From Apricaphanius iberus (lineage: Eukaryota > Chordata > Actinopteri > Cyprinodontiformes > Aphaniidae), in assembly GCA_028564705.1 (NCBI GenBank), contig JAPXFQ010000344.1, positions 315,001 to 379,000 of the forward strand: a stretch of DNA of 64,000 bases, read 5' to 3'. The translations under genes and the position numbers were made by a program. The notes beneath the pieces are model-generated. The model saw nothing but the letters and a program-made list of their open reading frames with translations. It ran no database searches and was not told the DNA's origin. Of this stretch, positions 28,435 through 40,145 are shown one piece after another. How positions within the stretch are numbered: the first letter of the stretch is position 1; every line of letters starts with the position of its first letter.

Positions 28435-28684
28435 CCATTTCTAACAGCCAGCAGCAGATCTTCCTTCCTTCCTGTTCTTGTTTGAAAAAAAAAAAGATTA
28501 TAACAGTAAAATCGCAAAACCACCTGTGAATTTCTAAGAAATGGAAAAAGTCAGAGAGAGCTCCTACGACTTTTTAAATAAATTAATCCGTCAGAAGAAA
28601 ACACTTTTGTTTCTCATAAGATATAAAACATGATCAGTGGAAATGTAAGTACCCGTCTACCTGGTTCTAATCTTATTTAACAGA

Positions 28685-28771
28685 CATCGTCTCTTTGGTC
28701 ATTATAAGTGTAGAAACGAATCTTGGGGTTCCTCACGGCTCTGCCCTCGGGTCCCTTTTCTTTAACATCTA
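28685..28771 (+). mobile_element. LINE reverse-transcriptase scrap
   Basis: Translates as GVPHGSALGSLFFNIY, the conserved GxPQGSxLGPLLFNIY box of L2-type reverse transcriptases, with substitutions. It stops abruptly where the Tc1-like element starts, so it was probably cut by that insertion. Confidence 0.5.
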
Positions 28772-30187
28772 CAGTCGTGGCAAAAAGTTTTGAGAATTAC
28801 ATAAAAAATTGGAAAAGTTGCTGCTTAAGTTTTTATAATAGCAATTTGCATAAACTCCAGGATGTTATGAACACTGATCAGATGAATTGGATAGCCCTTC
28901 TTTTCCATGAAAATTCCTCTGCATTGCTGTCATTAAAGGACCTGCTGAGATCATTTCAGTAATCGGCAGACTTGACATGTTAAAAGGAGGGTGATGCTTG
29001 AAATCATTGTTCTTCCATTGGTTACCATGGTGACCTGCAAAGAAACGCGTGCAGCCATCATTGCGTTGCATTAAAACGGCTTCACAGGCAACGATATTGT
29101 GGCTACTAAGATTGCACCTAAATCAACAATTTATAGGATTATCAAGAACTTCAAGGAAAGAGGTTCAGTTCTTGTTAAGAAGGCTTCAGGGCGTCCAAGA
29201 AAGTCCAGCGAGCGCCAGGATCGTCTCCTAAAGAGGATTCAGCTGCAGGATCGGAGTGCCACCAGTGCAGAGCTTGATCAGGAATGGCAGCAGGCAGGTG
29301 TGAGCGCATTCTGCACGCACAGTGAGGCGAAGAGTTTTGGAAGATGGCCAGGTGTCAAGAAGGGCAGCAAAGAAGCCACTTCTCTCCTAAAAAACCATCA
29401 GGGACAGATTGATGTTCTGCAGAAAGTTTGGGCAATGGACTGCTGAGGACTGGGGCAAAGTCAGATTCTCCCATGATGCATCTTTCTGATTGTTTGGGGC
29501 ATCTGGAAAAAGGCTTGTCTGGTGAAAAAAAAGGTGAGCGCTACCATCAGTCCTGTGTCATGCCAACAGTAAAGCATCCTGAGAACATTCATGTGTGGGG
29601 TTGCTTCTCATCCAAGGCAGTGGGCTCACTTACAGTTTAGCCTAAAAACAGCCATGAATAAAGAATGGTACCAAAACAGCCTCCAACAATCCAACAACAG
29701 TTTGGTGAAGAACAAAGCATTGTCCAGCACCATGGAGCACCGTGCCATTAGGCCAAAGTGATAAGTAAGTGGCTCAGGGACCAAAAGGTTGACATTTTGG
29801 GTCCATGGCCTGGAAACTCCCCAGATATTAATCCCATTGAGAACTTTTGGTCAATCCTCAACAAAAACCCACTAATTCTGACAAACTCCAAGAAGTGATT
29901 ATGAAAGAATGGGTTGCTATCTGTCAGGATTTGACCCAGAAGTTTATTGAGAGCATGCCCAGTAGAACCGCAGAGGTCCTGAAAAAGAAGGACCAACGCT
30001 GCAAATACTGACTCTTTGCATAAATGTAATGAAATCGTCAATAAAAGCCTTTGAAACATATGAAGTGCTTGTAATTATATTTTGGTACATCATAGAAACA
30101 AGTGAAGCAAAGATCTAAAAGCAGTTTAGCAGCAAACTTTGTGAAAACTAATATTTGTGTAATTTTTAAAGCTTTTGGCCACGACTG
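28772..30187 (+). mobile_element. Tc1-like transposon with intact ends, dead transposase
   Basis: Flanked by TA on both sides (28,770-28,771 and 30,188-30,189). The left end CAGTCGTGGCAAAAAGTTTT pairs with the right end, reverse complement CAGTCGTGGCCAAAAGCTTT. Length 1,416 bp, usual for Tc1 elements. Inside, transposase pieces occur in order but in shifting frames: CKETRAAIIALH, STIYRIIKNFKERGSV, SGRPRKSSERQDRLLKR and, near 29,830, INPIENFWSIL. Several frameshifts and stops make it inactive. Confidence 0.88.
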
Positions 30188-30641
30188 TACATTCGATAAA
30201 TGTGAGTTTGATTCATAACTAATTGGTCACTAACTGATAGAAGCTCCACAGACTGATGGTTTCCAGCCTTTTTTGCTGTCCGTTGTGAGAAATGGAGACT
30301 AATAGAGGGGCTACAAACCAATCGGTAAATAACTGCTACATTTCGTTTGTAGTTGGATGAATAGGAAAATCCAACGTCCAAATCTGAGAAATCAACTGTA
30401 ATGCACCAGTTTTCCAACTCAGGAACTGAGAGTGCAAGCAATGACTTGAAGATCCAATATGACCGACCAAATGAACGAGTGCGTCTAAGATAGACTGTAT
30501 ACATATTGTCTTAATAGACAATATATAACAAAGAAATGTGATAATTTCAACCCCTTTTTGCACAACTACAGCATAAATAATTTTCTCTTAGTGCAATCAG
30601 TACCACAGCAGCCATCTTTGTCCAATAAGTTCACATACTGC

Positions 30642-31915
30642 CATCTGGTGGCCAGTTTGGGGGACTGCAGCTAGCTTTAGCATCACATACAGCCATCTGG
30701 TGGCCAGTTTGGGGGACTGCAACTAGCTGAAATATCACATACTGCCATCTGGTGGCCAGTTTGGGGGACTGCATCTAGCTTTAGCATCACATACTGCCAT
30801 CTGGTGGCCAGTTTGGGGGACTGCAACTAGCTTTAGCATCACATACTGCCATCTGGTGGCCAGTTTGGGGGACTGCAACTAGCTTTAGCATCACATACTG
30901 CCATCTGGTGTCCGGTTTGGGGGACTGCAACTAGCTTTAGCATCACATACTGCCATCTGGTGGCCAGTTTGGGGGACTGCAACTAGCTTTAGCATCACAT
31001 ACTGCCATCTGGTGGCCAGTTTGGGGGACTGCAACTAGCTTTAGCATCACATACTGCCATCTGTTGTCCGGTTTGGGGGACTGCATCTAGCTTTAGCATC
31101 ACATACTGCCATCTGGTGTCCAGTTTGGGGGACTGCAACTAGCTTTAGCATCACATACTGCCATCTGGTGGCCAGTTTGGGGGACTGCAACTAGCTTTAG
31201 CATTACATACTGCCATCTGTTGTCCGGTTTGGGGGACTGCATCTAGCTTTAGCATTACATACTGCCATCTGGTCGCCAGTTTGGGGGACTGCAACTAGCT
31301 TTAGCATCACATACTGCCATCTGGTGTCCGGTTTGGGGGACTGCAACTAGCTTTAGCATCACATACTGCCATCTGGTGGCCAGTTTGGGGGACTGCAACT
31401 AGCTTTAAGATCACATACTGCCATCTGGTGGCCAGTTTGGGGGACTGCATCTAGCTTTAGCATCACATACTGCCATCTGGTGGCCAATTTGGGGGACTGC
31501 AACTAGCTTTAAGATCACATACTGCCATCTGGTGTCCGGTTTGGGGGACTGCAACTAGCTTTAGCATCACATACTGCCATCTGGTGGCCAGTTTGGGGGA
31601 CTGCAACTAGCTTTAGCATCACATACTGCCATCTGGTGTCCGGTTTGGGGGACTGCAACTAGCTTTAGCATCACATACTGCCATCTGGTGGCCAGTTTGG
31701 GGGACTGCAACTAGCTTTAGCATCACATACTGCCATCTGGTGGCCAGTTTGGGGGACTGCAACTAGCTTTAGCATCACATACTGCCATCTGGTGTCCGGT
31801 TTGGGGGACTGCATCTAGCTTTAACATCACATACTGCCATCTGGTGTCCGGTTTGGGGGACTGCAACTAGCTTTAACATCACATACTGCCATCTGGTGTC
31901 CGGTTTGGGGGACTG
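30642..31915 (+). repeat. 52-bp minisatellite, about 24 copies
   Basis: Unit of 52 bp containing CATCTGGTGGCCAGTTTGGG, GGACTGCAACTAGCTTTAGC and ATCACATACTGC. Copies differ at a few recurrent sites (GGCCAG versus GTCCGG; CAACTAG versus CATCTAG), with variants interspersed rather than blocked. It lies in the aldh4a1-ascl5 intergenic region. No coding potential recognised. Confidence 0.93.
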
Positions 31916-32732
31916 CAATGACCTTTGATATCACTATTAACATCTGAGAAAGTTCAATACTAACAAATGAGGTTCTGTATTTCATCTGTGTTTTAATCAG
32001 CTAAAATAATCTTTTATATCTTCTGGTCTTTGTTTTCCATCTTTGGTACTTTACTTTTATCTTACCTGGTTGATTCAAGCCGTCATATCTTAAGAAATGT
32101 ATCATCAGCACAGTGACAATCTAGGCAGGATCTCCCTGGAGTTCTGGGTGGTTTCAGACAGAAGCAGCTTGTGAAGGATGTTCTGATCACACTCATGTCT
32201 CTGCATGTGGAGCTGCTGCAGCTTTGCACATCCACCATCCACAACATCCACCTATAGGAACCGACGGAGGAACGAGGCGCAGGAGTCCTCCGAGCTGCTT
32301 CCTGCCCACGAGAAGTGACCTCGGATCAGACGGATCTCTGAACGCCTTAATGAGAGCTTCTGTCCTCACCTGCAGACTGGGATCACTGCAGGTGAGTGTC
32401 AGGTTGCAGGTGTGTGTGTAAACAGTCATCAGCGTGTGCGGTGCCGGCAGACGTGTGATGACAGGAAGGGTGTGTGTCGCTGACGCCTTTCATCTGGGAA
32501 GAGCAGGATTTAGGGAGAGGAAACTGCAAACACTCATTCCCTGCGCCAGGCTGCTTTGATGTGAACACCACCTTCCAGCACTGGGAGGACTGGGAGAGAC
32601 TGGGAGGACTGGTCAGTGTACCAAAGTGGAGGCTGTCGCCCTGAAACCTGAACCATGGGATCAGAGCCGAGAATGTTCCTCAAGAAAAACCTGCAGAATC
32701 CGATGTTCTGCTTTTGAACCTGACTTTCTGCA

Positions 32733-32764
<32 letters not shown>

Positions 32765-32819
32765 TCACACACACCTGTGAGGGGCGGAGCTTAGGCAGGT
32801 AAAGTCTGAGCTTCCCATC

Positions 32820-32875
32820 CTGCAGTCAGAGACCCAGAGAAGCCGAAGGAGGATCTGCTGCGTCTCCACGTGAAG
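32820..32875 (+). promoter_or_regulatory. Possible non-coding first exon (ascl5?)
   Basis: The segment ends CTGCGTCTCCACGTGAAG followed by the donor GTGAGAC. It is preceded by a GGGGCGGAGC GC-box-like motif near 32,780. The next good plus-strand acceptor with a gene behind it is TCTTCACAG at 40,096, 50 bp before the ascl5 start. Linking the two is a guess. Confidence 0.25.
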
Positions 32876-34884
32876 GTGAGACACAACGAGAGGTTCTGGT
32901 TGGGTCGGTTTCAACAGGACCGACTCCAACGTTCTGTTTCACTTTTTCTCTCATTTTTTATTTGACCCTGGACTGGGTTCTGATTAACTTCAGTCTCCAA
33001 GGAGATGCTTTAGAAGGTTCTGGAGATAAAAATTTATTCCGGGTCCAGCTGATGCTCCCTGGTTAAGTAAATGCAGACAGGTGTTCCTGGATCTGAACCA
33101 CTTCCAGTCTCCTGGCAGGAGAACCAGAACCCTACTTCTCCTGGTGTTTCTTAAGGGTGTAACGGTAGGCCAAAAATCTCGTTTGGGTACATAAATCAGT
33201 TCCAGTTTCATGGTTCGGTTTGCTTTTGGTGTCGTCAGGGGACAAAGTGAAAAACTAGACAAGAATGTTTTATTTTGTAATGATTTTTAAAATCAAACTG
33301 TACTTGCAGTACACTTTTTCCAAAAAATTGTTCTCTGATAACATAAAAATGTATTTAACAAAATATAAAATGAAACCATAACGTCAATACTTTGGCTTTC
33401 TGTCAAACTCGAGACAATCTTGGACGTGAGATGAATATTCTACACGGCACTACTGTCTGTAAGAAGTTAATCTGTGGTTTAGATGTTACCTGAGCCAGCT
33501 TACAGGATGCTTTGTGAGCTCTAAAGGTGAGGCAGTACTGTGCACCCATAGGTGGAGATCCCACCTTCAGTGAGGTTGTTCCCACCACAAATCATTGTGC
33601 ATAGATATATGTTGATAATGCAGCGTTGTTCAAGAAAAGCACGACAGAAACGATGCAAAAACAATGCATTTTTAGTAGAGATTATGTCGTTTTGACACAT
33701 TAGTACTCATTCACACAATTGACCATTTGGTCCACAGAAAAATCGATTGGTGCCTCTTTCAGTGTGTTCCCGATTTCAAAACTTTTGCGGAAGTGGCGAT
33801 TAATTACAGTCTCCCGGGGTGGTGGCAGAGCGAGGATTCAGCCTCCACAACATCTAAAACCCCAAAGGAAGTCATCTGTCAGTCGCCAAAGCTCAAGTTG
33901 TGAGACTGCTTCAGGCCACAGCAGCTGAAATGTTCTTATTTTAAGTTCAATCGTTTATTTTTGTGGTTTACATGTAGTTTCCGGGGCTACAATATGAATT
34001 CATCCGCTTGATGTGTGATGGTACAACGTGGATTCTCTGTTCAGCTTGTTTGGATTTAATACTAATTGGAATGAATAATAAATATATATACTATTGAGGA
34101 CCTTATTTCAAAACGGGAAAATTAAAAACTGATTATGAAGGGATTTTTTTTGGACTCCGTCGGTCAAACAAAATGTCGGACATGTCATCACCTCTGACTC
34201 AGCGCCATAAAAAACAATATAAAACTAATATGAGGCAAGTTTTAGGTTGTATATTTGACAGACGTCCATCCCAGTTCGGCAGAATCTTTAAGGGTTCATC
34301 ATGGGGGCCAATGTGGGAATTATAACAAAGAAAAAATGTGTTCAAAGTTCAGCTACGGCAGAAAGAACCAATTAGTTCGCAAGGTCCAGTTGTGGAAACC
34401 ATGGTGACAGCAAGTAGCGCCAAGGAAACGGCCGGAAGAGTCCAAAATGGCGGTTCCCATAAACAAAAAAGAGAAATATGAGTTGAAGAGGCATTTATTA
34501 GGAATTATGACACATATATTTATGTACCTTCTGGAGGAAAATCAGGAGGAACAAGGACGATGGTGGAGCTAGCTAACCTGTTTAGAGGACGCTGCCGTTA
34601 GCCGCTCAACACGACCGGATAGTCTAGCTAGCTGTGGACGTGTCAGTTCAGACTGGGTTTATCCAATGAATGACAACTACTGGCGCTGGTATGAGCGATC
34701 CCGGAGCCGTTTCTTTTCTGCATTGCAGCGGAAAAACGCATCGAACAGTTGCGGGACACCAGCCTTCGGGGACCGCAGCTTCACACCTGGGTTCCCAGGA
34801 GGACAGAACCGAAATTAGGGACCCACCGATCTAAAGAAAATTGCGACAGTACGGATATTTCACATTCATATTCCTGTTATAGTC

Positions 34885-35010
34885 AATAACCATCCATCCA
34901 TTTTCTATACCACTTAAGGTTGAAGGGTCGCGGGGGGGGGGGAGCTGGACACTATCTCTGGCAGTCAACGGTCAAGAGGCGGGGTACACCCTGGAAAGGT
35001 CGCCAGTCCA
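34885..35010 (+). repeat. Dispersed SINE/LINE-tail-like repeat
   Basis: Contains CCATCCATTTTCTATACCAC, then GGGTCGCGGG, then GGCGGGGTACACCCTGGAAA and GGTCGCCAGTCCATAGC. This is a common fish interspersed repeat related to L2/SINE 3' ends. Only a fragment is present. Confidence 0.55.
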
Positions 35011-36689
35011 TAGCAATAACCAATAATTACAATGTTATTTATATTGCATAAATCTCTTACAAAGATGGAAATAAACGGCAGCTTTAAACATTGGCCCAGT
35101 TTTAATTAAGCTACCAATACCGCTATGTTGAAAAATGACAGATACTGATGTTATCTCCACTCTGTAGTGCGTTCCTATAGACAAAAAAAATTTTTTTACA
35201 TGCTTTTCGTCATTAGAAACAGGAAGAGAGCGAGAGCAAAGAAAAATGAAGGGTAATAAGTGAATGTGATTAAGTTATGGAACATTCTGAATTGTGGTCC
35301 TGCCCTGGCAGAGGGGAGATCAGAAAGGTGGTTAGGGTAATACTTTGTGCATAATCTGGCCCTGCATAGAAAAATCTGTGTGGAATAATACAGGACAAAG
35401 CTATAGCTGGTATTATTTAACAATCTATAACATTATTTAAAGAGGGGTATATTGCGCTTCTTCCAGGCAAACAGTATCATTCTATAGCACACTCAAATGA
35501 AAAATTTACCCTAAATCATTCTTAAAATCCCCTATATATCAAAATCCTCCTTAAAGGGATTTGCCTTCTTATCACTTCTGTATTTGACGCCTTGATATTC
35601 GCCTGTGCCTCTCTAAACCCTCCTACCCTTTGTGAAACTCTCCCTGCAGAACGTCTTATACCGGCTATTATCACAGCATGCGCGTGGAGTCTGACTCTGA
35701 TAGTTTACAGAAGTTTTCATTTTCTTATTTAGGAAAAAAATCACATTGGTGAACAACAGCAACATTGGAGATTGTAAGACGATACGCAAATGATCCGATA
35801 TTTGACCCTAAAAGTGGGATTTTTAAGAACCAGAGAGAATTCAGAGGCATTTACAAGACGTGTTGGCTTTGTAATTTTTTACCTCCTTAGCACCTTTTAG
35901 AAATATCAATCACTATGAAGCTACGTTTTACATGGAAACCATAAAAACACAGAAATATTAAGCTAAGTCTTGCATTGAAATCATAAATGTAGAGAAAAAT
36001 GAAGCTACGTTTTGTACTGAAACCATAAATTCAAACAACAATGAAGCTACGTTTTACATTGCAAGCATAAAAGCACAGAAATATGAAACTACGTCATGAA
36101 GTCAGACTTAGTAATGCTAAGCCACAGTTATTACCTGTACAGGTTCTGATGGAGTAGCCTCACATTTAGGGCCAATCTGCTTATTAATCCACTATCTAAA
36201 AAGGGTTTTGTTGAAAAAACAGTCCTCTGTTAAGTGATTTACACAAAGATTATATTTTTTGGTGTAGGATTGTTTCCAAAGATGAAGTCCAAACTCTTAG
36301 CCTTAGAATTAGCCTAGGCTAACTGTAGCAGCTGCTACTCTACCAGAGTTGCGTGGGGAAGGGAGGGGGAGGGCTGCAGTGCTGAGTAAGCTAGTAAGTC
36401 AGGTAGGAGGAGGAGATGGGTGGAAAAAGGAGGAGATAGGTGGGAGCAGGCATTTCAGCACCTCCAATAACTACCAGCAGAGACTCAAAAATGATTCAAA
36501 CATAAGTGGATTAGTCAAAGCAACACTTCAGGCATGTTTTAATGAGAAAATAACGTTATCGGGATGTTACACGCCAAAAAGTCAATTTTACATAATACCA
36601 ACCCCCACCCCCATTAATATGTTGAAGACCCACCGTGCAACACAAATGAGTGGCAGAGATCTATTGTTTCATGTCTAGTTGTAAAATTT

Positions 36690-38965
36690 ACAGTCTCTTT
36701 AAAGGACAGATGGAGAGTCTGTTGTCTATTAAGGGACATATAGTCAGGTGTCTCTTTAAATTAAAGACGAATAGTCTACTGTCTGATTTAAGGACAGACG
36801 GACGATCTATTGTCTGATTTAAGGACAGACGGACAGTCTACTGTCTGATTTAAGGACAGACGGACAGTCTATTGTCTGATTTAAGGACAGACGGACAGTG
36901 TACTGTCTGATTTAAGGAAAGACGGACAGTCTACTGTCTAATTTAAGGACAATCAGACGATCTATTGTCTGATGTAAGGACAGAAGGACAGTCTACTGTC
37001 TGATTTAAGGACAGACGGACAGTCTATTGTCTGATTTAAGGACAGACGGACAGTGTACTGCTTGATTTAAGGACAATCGGACAGTCTACTGTCTGATTTA
37101 AGGACAATCGGACGATCTATTGTCTGATGTAAGGACAGACGGACAGTCTACTGTCTGATTTAATGACAATCGGACGATCTATTGTCTGATTTAAGGACAG
37201 ACGGACAGTCTACTGTCTGATTTTAGGACAGACGGACAGTCTACTGTCTGATTTAAGGACAGACGGACAGTCTACTGTCTGATTTAAGGACAATCAGACG
37301 ATCTATTGTCTGATGTAAGGACAGACGGACAGTCTATTGTCTGATTAAGGACAGACGGACAGTCTACTGTCTGATTTAAGGACAAACGGACGATCTATTG
37401 TCTGATGTAAGGACAGACGGACAGTCTACTGTCTGATTTAAGGACAGATGGACAGTCTACTGTCTGATTTAAGGACAGACGGACAGTCTATTGTCTGATT
37501 TAAGGACAGACGGACAGTGTACTGTTTGATTTAAGGACAGACGGACAGTCTACTGTCTGATTTAAGGACAATCGGACGATCTATTGTCTGATGTAAGGGC
37601 AGACGGATAGTCTATTGTCTGATTAAGGACAGACGGACAGTCTACTGTCTGATTTAAGGACAATCGGACGATCTATTGTCTAATGTAGGACAGACGGACA
37701 GTCTATTGTCTGATGTAAGGACAATCGGACGATCTACTGTCTGATGTAAGGACAGACGGACAGTCTACTGTCTGATTTAAGGACAGACGGACAGTCTACT
37801 GTCTGATTTAAGGACAATCAGACGATCTATTGTCTGATGTAAGGACAGACGGACAGTCTATTGTCTGATTAAGGACAGACGGACAGTCTACTGTCTGATT
37901 TAAGGACAAACGGACGATCTATTTCTATGTAAGGAGACGGACAGTCTACTGTCTGATTTAAGGACAGATGGACATCTATTGTCTGATGTAAGGACAATCG
38001 ACGTTCTATTGTCTGATGTAAGACAGACGGACAGTCTATTGTCTGATTAAGACAGACGGACAGTCTACTGTCTGATTTAAGGACAAACGGACGATCTATT
38101 GTCTGATGTAAGGACAGACGGACAGTCTACTGTCTGATTTAAGGACAGATGGACAGTCTACTGTCTGATTTAAGGACAGACGGACAGTCTATTGTCTGAT
38201 TTAAGGACAGACGGACAGTCTACTGTCTGATTTAAGGACAGACGGACAGTCTACTGTCTGATTTAAGGACAATCAGACGATCTATTGTCTGATGTAAGGA
38301 CAGACGGACAGTCTATTGTCTGATTAAGGACAGACGGACAGTCTACTGTCTGATGTAAGGACAGACGGACAGTGTACTGTTTGATTTAAGGACAGACGGA
38401 CAGTCTACTGTCTGATTTAAGGACAATCGGACGATCTATTGTCTGATGTAAGGACAGACGGACAGTCTACTGTCTGATTTAAGGACAGATGGACAGTCTA
38501 TTGTCTGATGTAAGGGCAGACGGATAGTCTATGTTGATGGACTCAGACGATTATTGCTGATTAAGGACAGACGGACATCTATGTTGTTGGGGGTTTTTTG
38601 TTATTTAAGGACAGACGGACAGTCTACTGTCTGATTTAAGGACAATGGACAGTCTACTGTCTGATTTAAGGACAATCGGACGATCTATTGTCTGATGTAA
38701 GGACAGACGGACAGTCTACTGTCTGATTTAAGGACAGATGGACGATCTATTGTCTGATGTAAGGGCAGACGGATAGTCTATTGTCTGATTAAGGACAGAC
38801 GGACAGTCTACTGTCTGATTTAAGGACAATCGGACGATCTATTGTCTAATGTAAGGACAGACGGACAGTCTATTGTCTGATGTAAGGACAATCGGACGAT
38901 CTACTGTCTGATGTAAGGACAGACGGACAGTCTACTGTCTGATTTGATGACAGACGGACAGTCCG
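36690..38965 (+). repeat. 31-bp satellite array with two unit types
   Basis: About 70 copies of a 31-bp unit. Type A carries GACAGACGGACAGTCTACTG; type B carries GACAATCGGACGATCTATTG. Both continue TCTGATTTAAG or TCTGATGTAAG. Type B appears every two to five units, and runs of several units recur in the same order near 37,284, 37,810 and 38,270. Type A contains the hairpin GACAGT-CT-ACTGTC. Two stretches (37,915-38,045 and 38,525-38,610) are irregular. Confidence 0.93.
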
Positions 38966-38966
38966 C

Positions 38967-39905
38967 TGTCTCTTTAAAGGAGCAGGGGGCCCGATTGAAG
39001 AATTAGACTCACGACTGCGGCGCCCGGCGCTGCGAGTAACTGCACCCACCACGGGAGCGCGCACAAAATCTAAATCAGCGACGTAACGTAAGTTCAGGCC
39101 AACGCACAACATGTCCAAACATAGATTTCATGGCGGTGACACAGACATTACAACTGGGGAACCAAATCAGATGTAGCATAGCGACTGTTGGACTAGAGCT
39201 AACAATGCGCTAGCTTTGATAGCTGTAATAGACAACAACGACTCCGTTAATCGGTCTACAATCAATTTCCATCACGTTTTACACAGTATTGTTAAACGAG
39301 CAGTAAATCTACGGCAAATTAGGTGTCTAAGTTATCAGTAAGCTGATATCATTTCCAAATTAAGCTTTAAACATTACCCATAACGTTTCTTATCGTGCGC
39401 TAGCATTGATAACTAGTAGACAACAACAACTCCGGTGGTCGGTCTGCAAAAAATTCCTTCACGTTTTAGACAGCATTGTTAAACAAGCTGTAATGTTGCT
39501 TACCTGGTCAATAGGAAATTAGCCATATCTGCATCGGTTCGAGTTCGAGCTGTAGCAGCCGCCAATCATCGTAGGCGTAACCAGTATTTACACGGGCCCG
39601 ACTTCGATCATATCTTGCTTTAGACTCAAGGGATGCAGCCGATAAAGCCTTCTTCTTTTTTGTGTCCCTTTTTAGTGGGCTTTGTGTGGTGCTTGTTCGT
39701 TTGCCCAATGCGGAAGAATCCATACCCACAGTTGAGTCCGGGCTCTTTCTCTTCCTTCTTCCTGTTAAATCGAGAACGCGCAAGAAGTTGTAGATTGACG
39801 TAATTTTACTTAGTTTAAAAACGCTTCATTACCAAATACAATTACAAAACTGAACATGGATATAATTTATTTCAGAAATACAGCCCCCCCTGCTCCTTTA
39901 AAGGA
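38967..39905. mobile_element. Transposon-like element with TTTAAAGG ends
   Basis: The left end CTTTAAAGGAGCAGGGGGCC matches the reverse complement of the right end, CCTTTAAAGGAGCAGGGGGG, over about 19 bp. It begins exactly where the 31-bp satellite stops. Inside, on the minus strand, 39,783-39,508 is open for 91 codons and basic (GRRKRKSPDS, KRDTKKKKA, ARYDRSRARVNTGYAYDDW), with an acceptor-like TTAAACAG-type site near its start and a donor GTAAGC after GACCAG near 39,505. It could be one exon of a transposase-associated protein; I cannot name the family. Confidence 0.5.
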
Positions 39906-40145
39906 CGGAGGAACTTAGAATCCAGTTACAGACATAGACATAGTTCCTTGTCAGGTTCTCAGTTCTCTCTTTTGGAATCTTTTTGGGTGCCTCAGAATTA
40001 TCTGATGTCTGTATTATCATCAGACCAGTAGGGGGCGGCGTTGATCCAAATCTGACATCCACCATCTATTGTCTGATCCCTTCTGTATCTTCACAGGTGA
40101 CCATCATGAAGCTTCTCTGATCCTTCCTCATTGGTCGACTTCACC

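Larger units (their letters stand above)
31916..36689. other. Intergenic, mostly unrecognised repeats
   Basis: I see no protein-coding exon. Items visible: a candidate non-coding exon ending at 32,875, a (CA)n stretch at about 32,745-32,775, a hAT-like terminus motif GGGTGTAACGGTAGGCC near 33,156, a dispersed repeat at 34,885-35,010, and repeated GAAGCTACGTTTTACAT words at 35,920-36,100. Confidence 0.5.

Noticed and set aside
36690..38965. CRISPR-like regular array
   Set aside because: Units are contiguous 31-mers with no unique spacers, in a vertebrate genome; it is a satellite.
40131..40145. Five-codon upstream extension of ascl5
   Set aside because: It begins with TTG; the ATG at 40,146 has a better context and is the first in-frame ATG.
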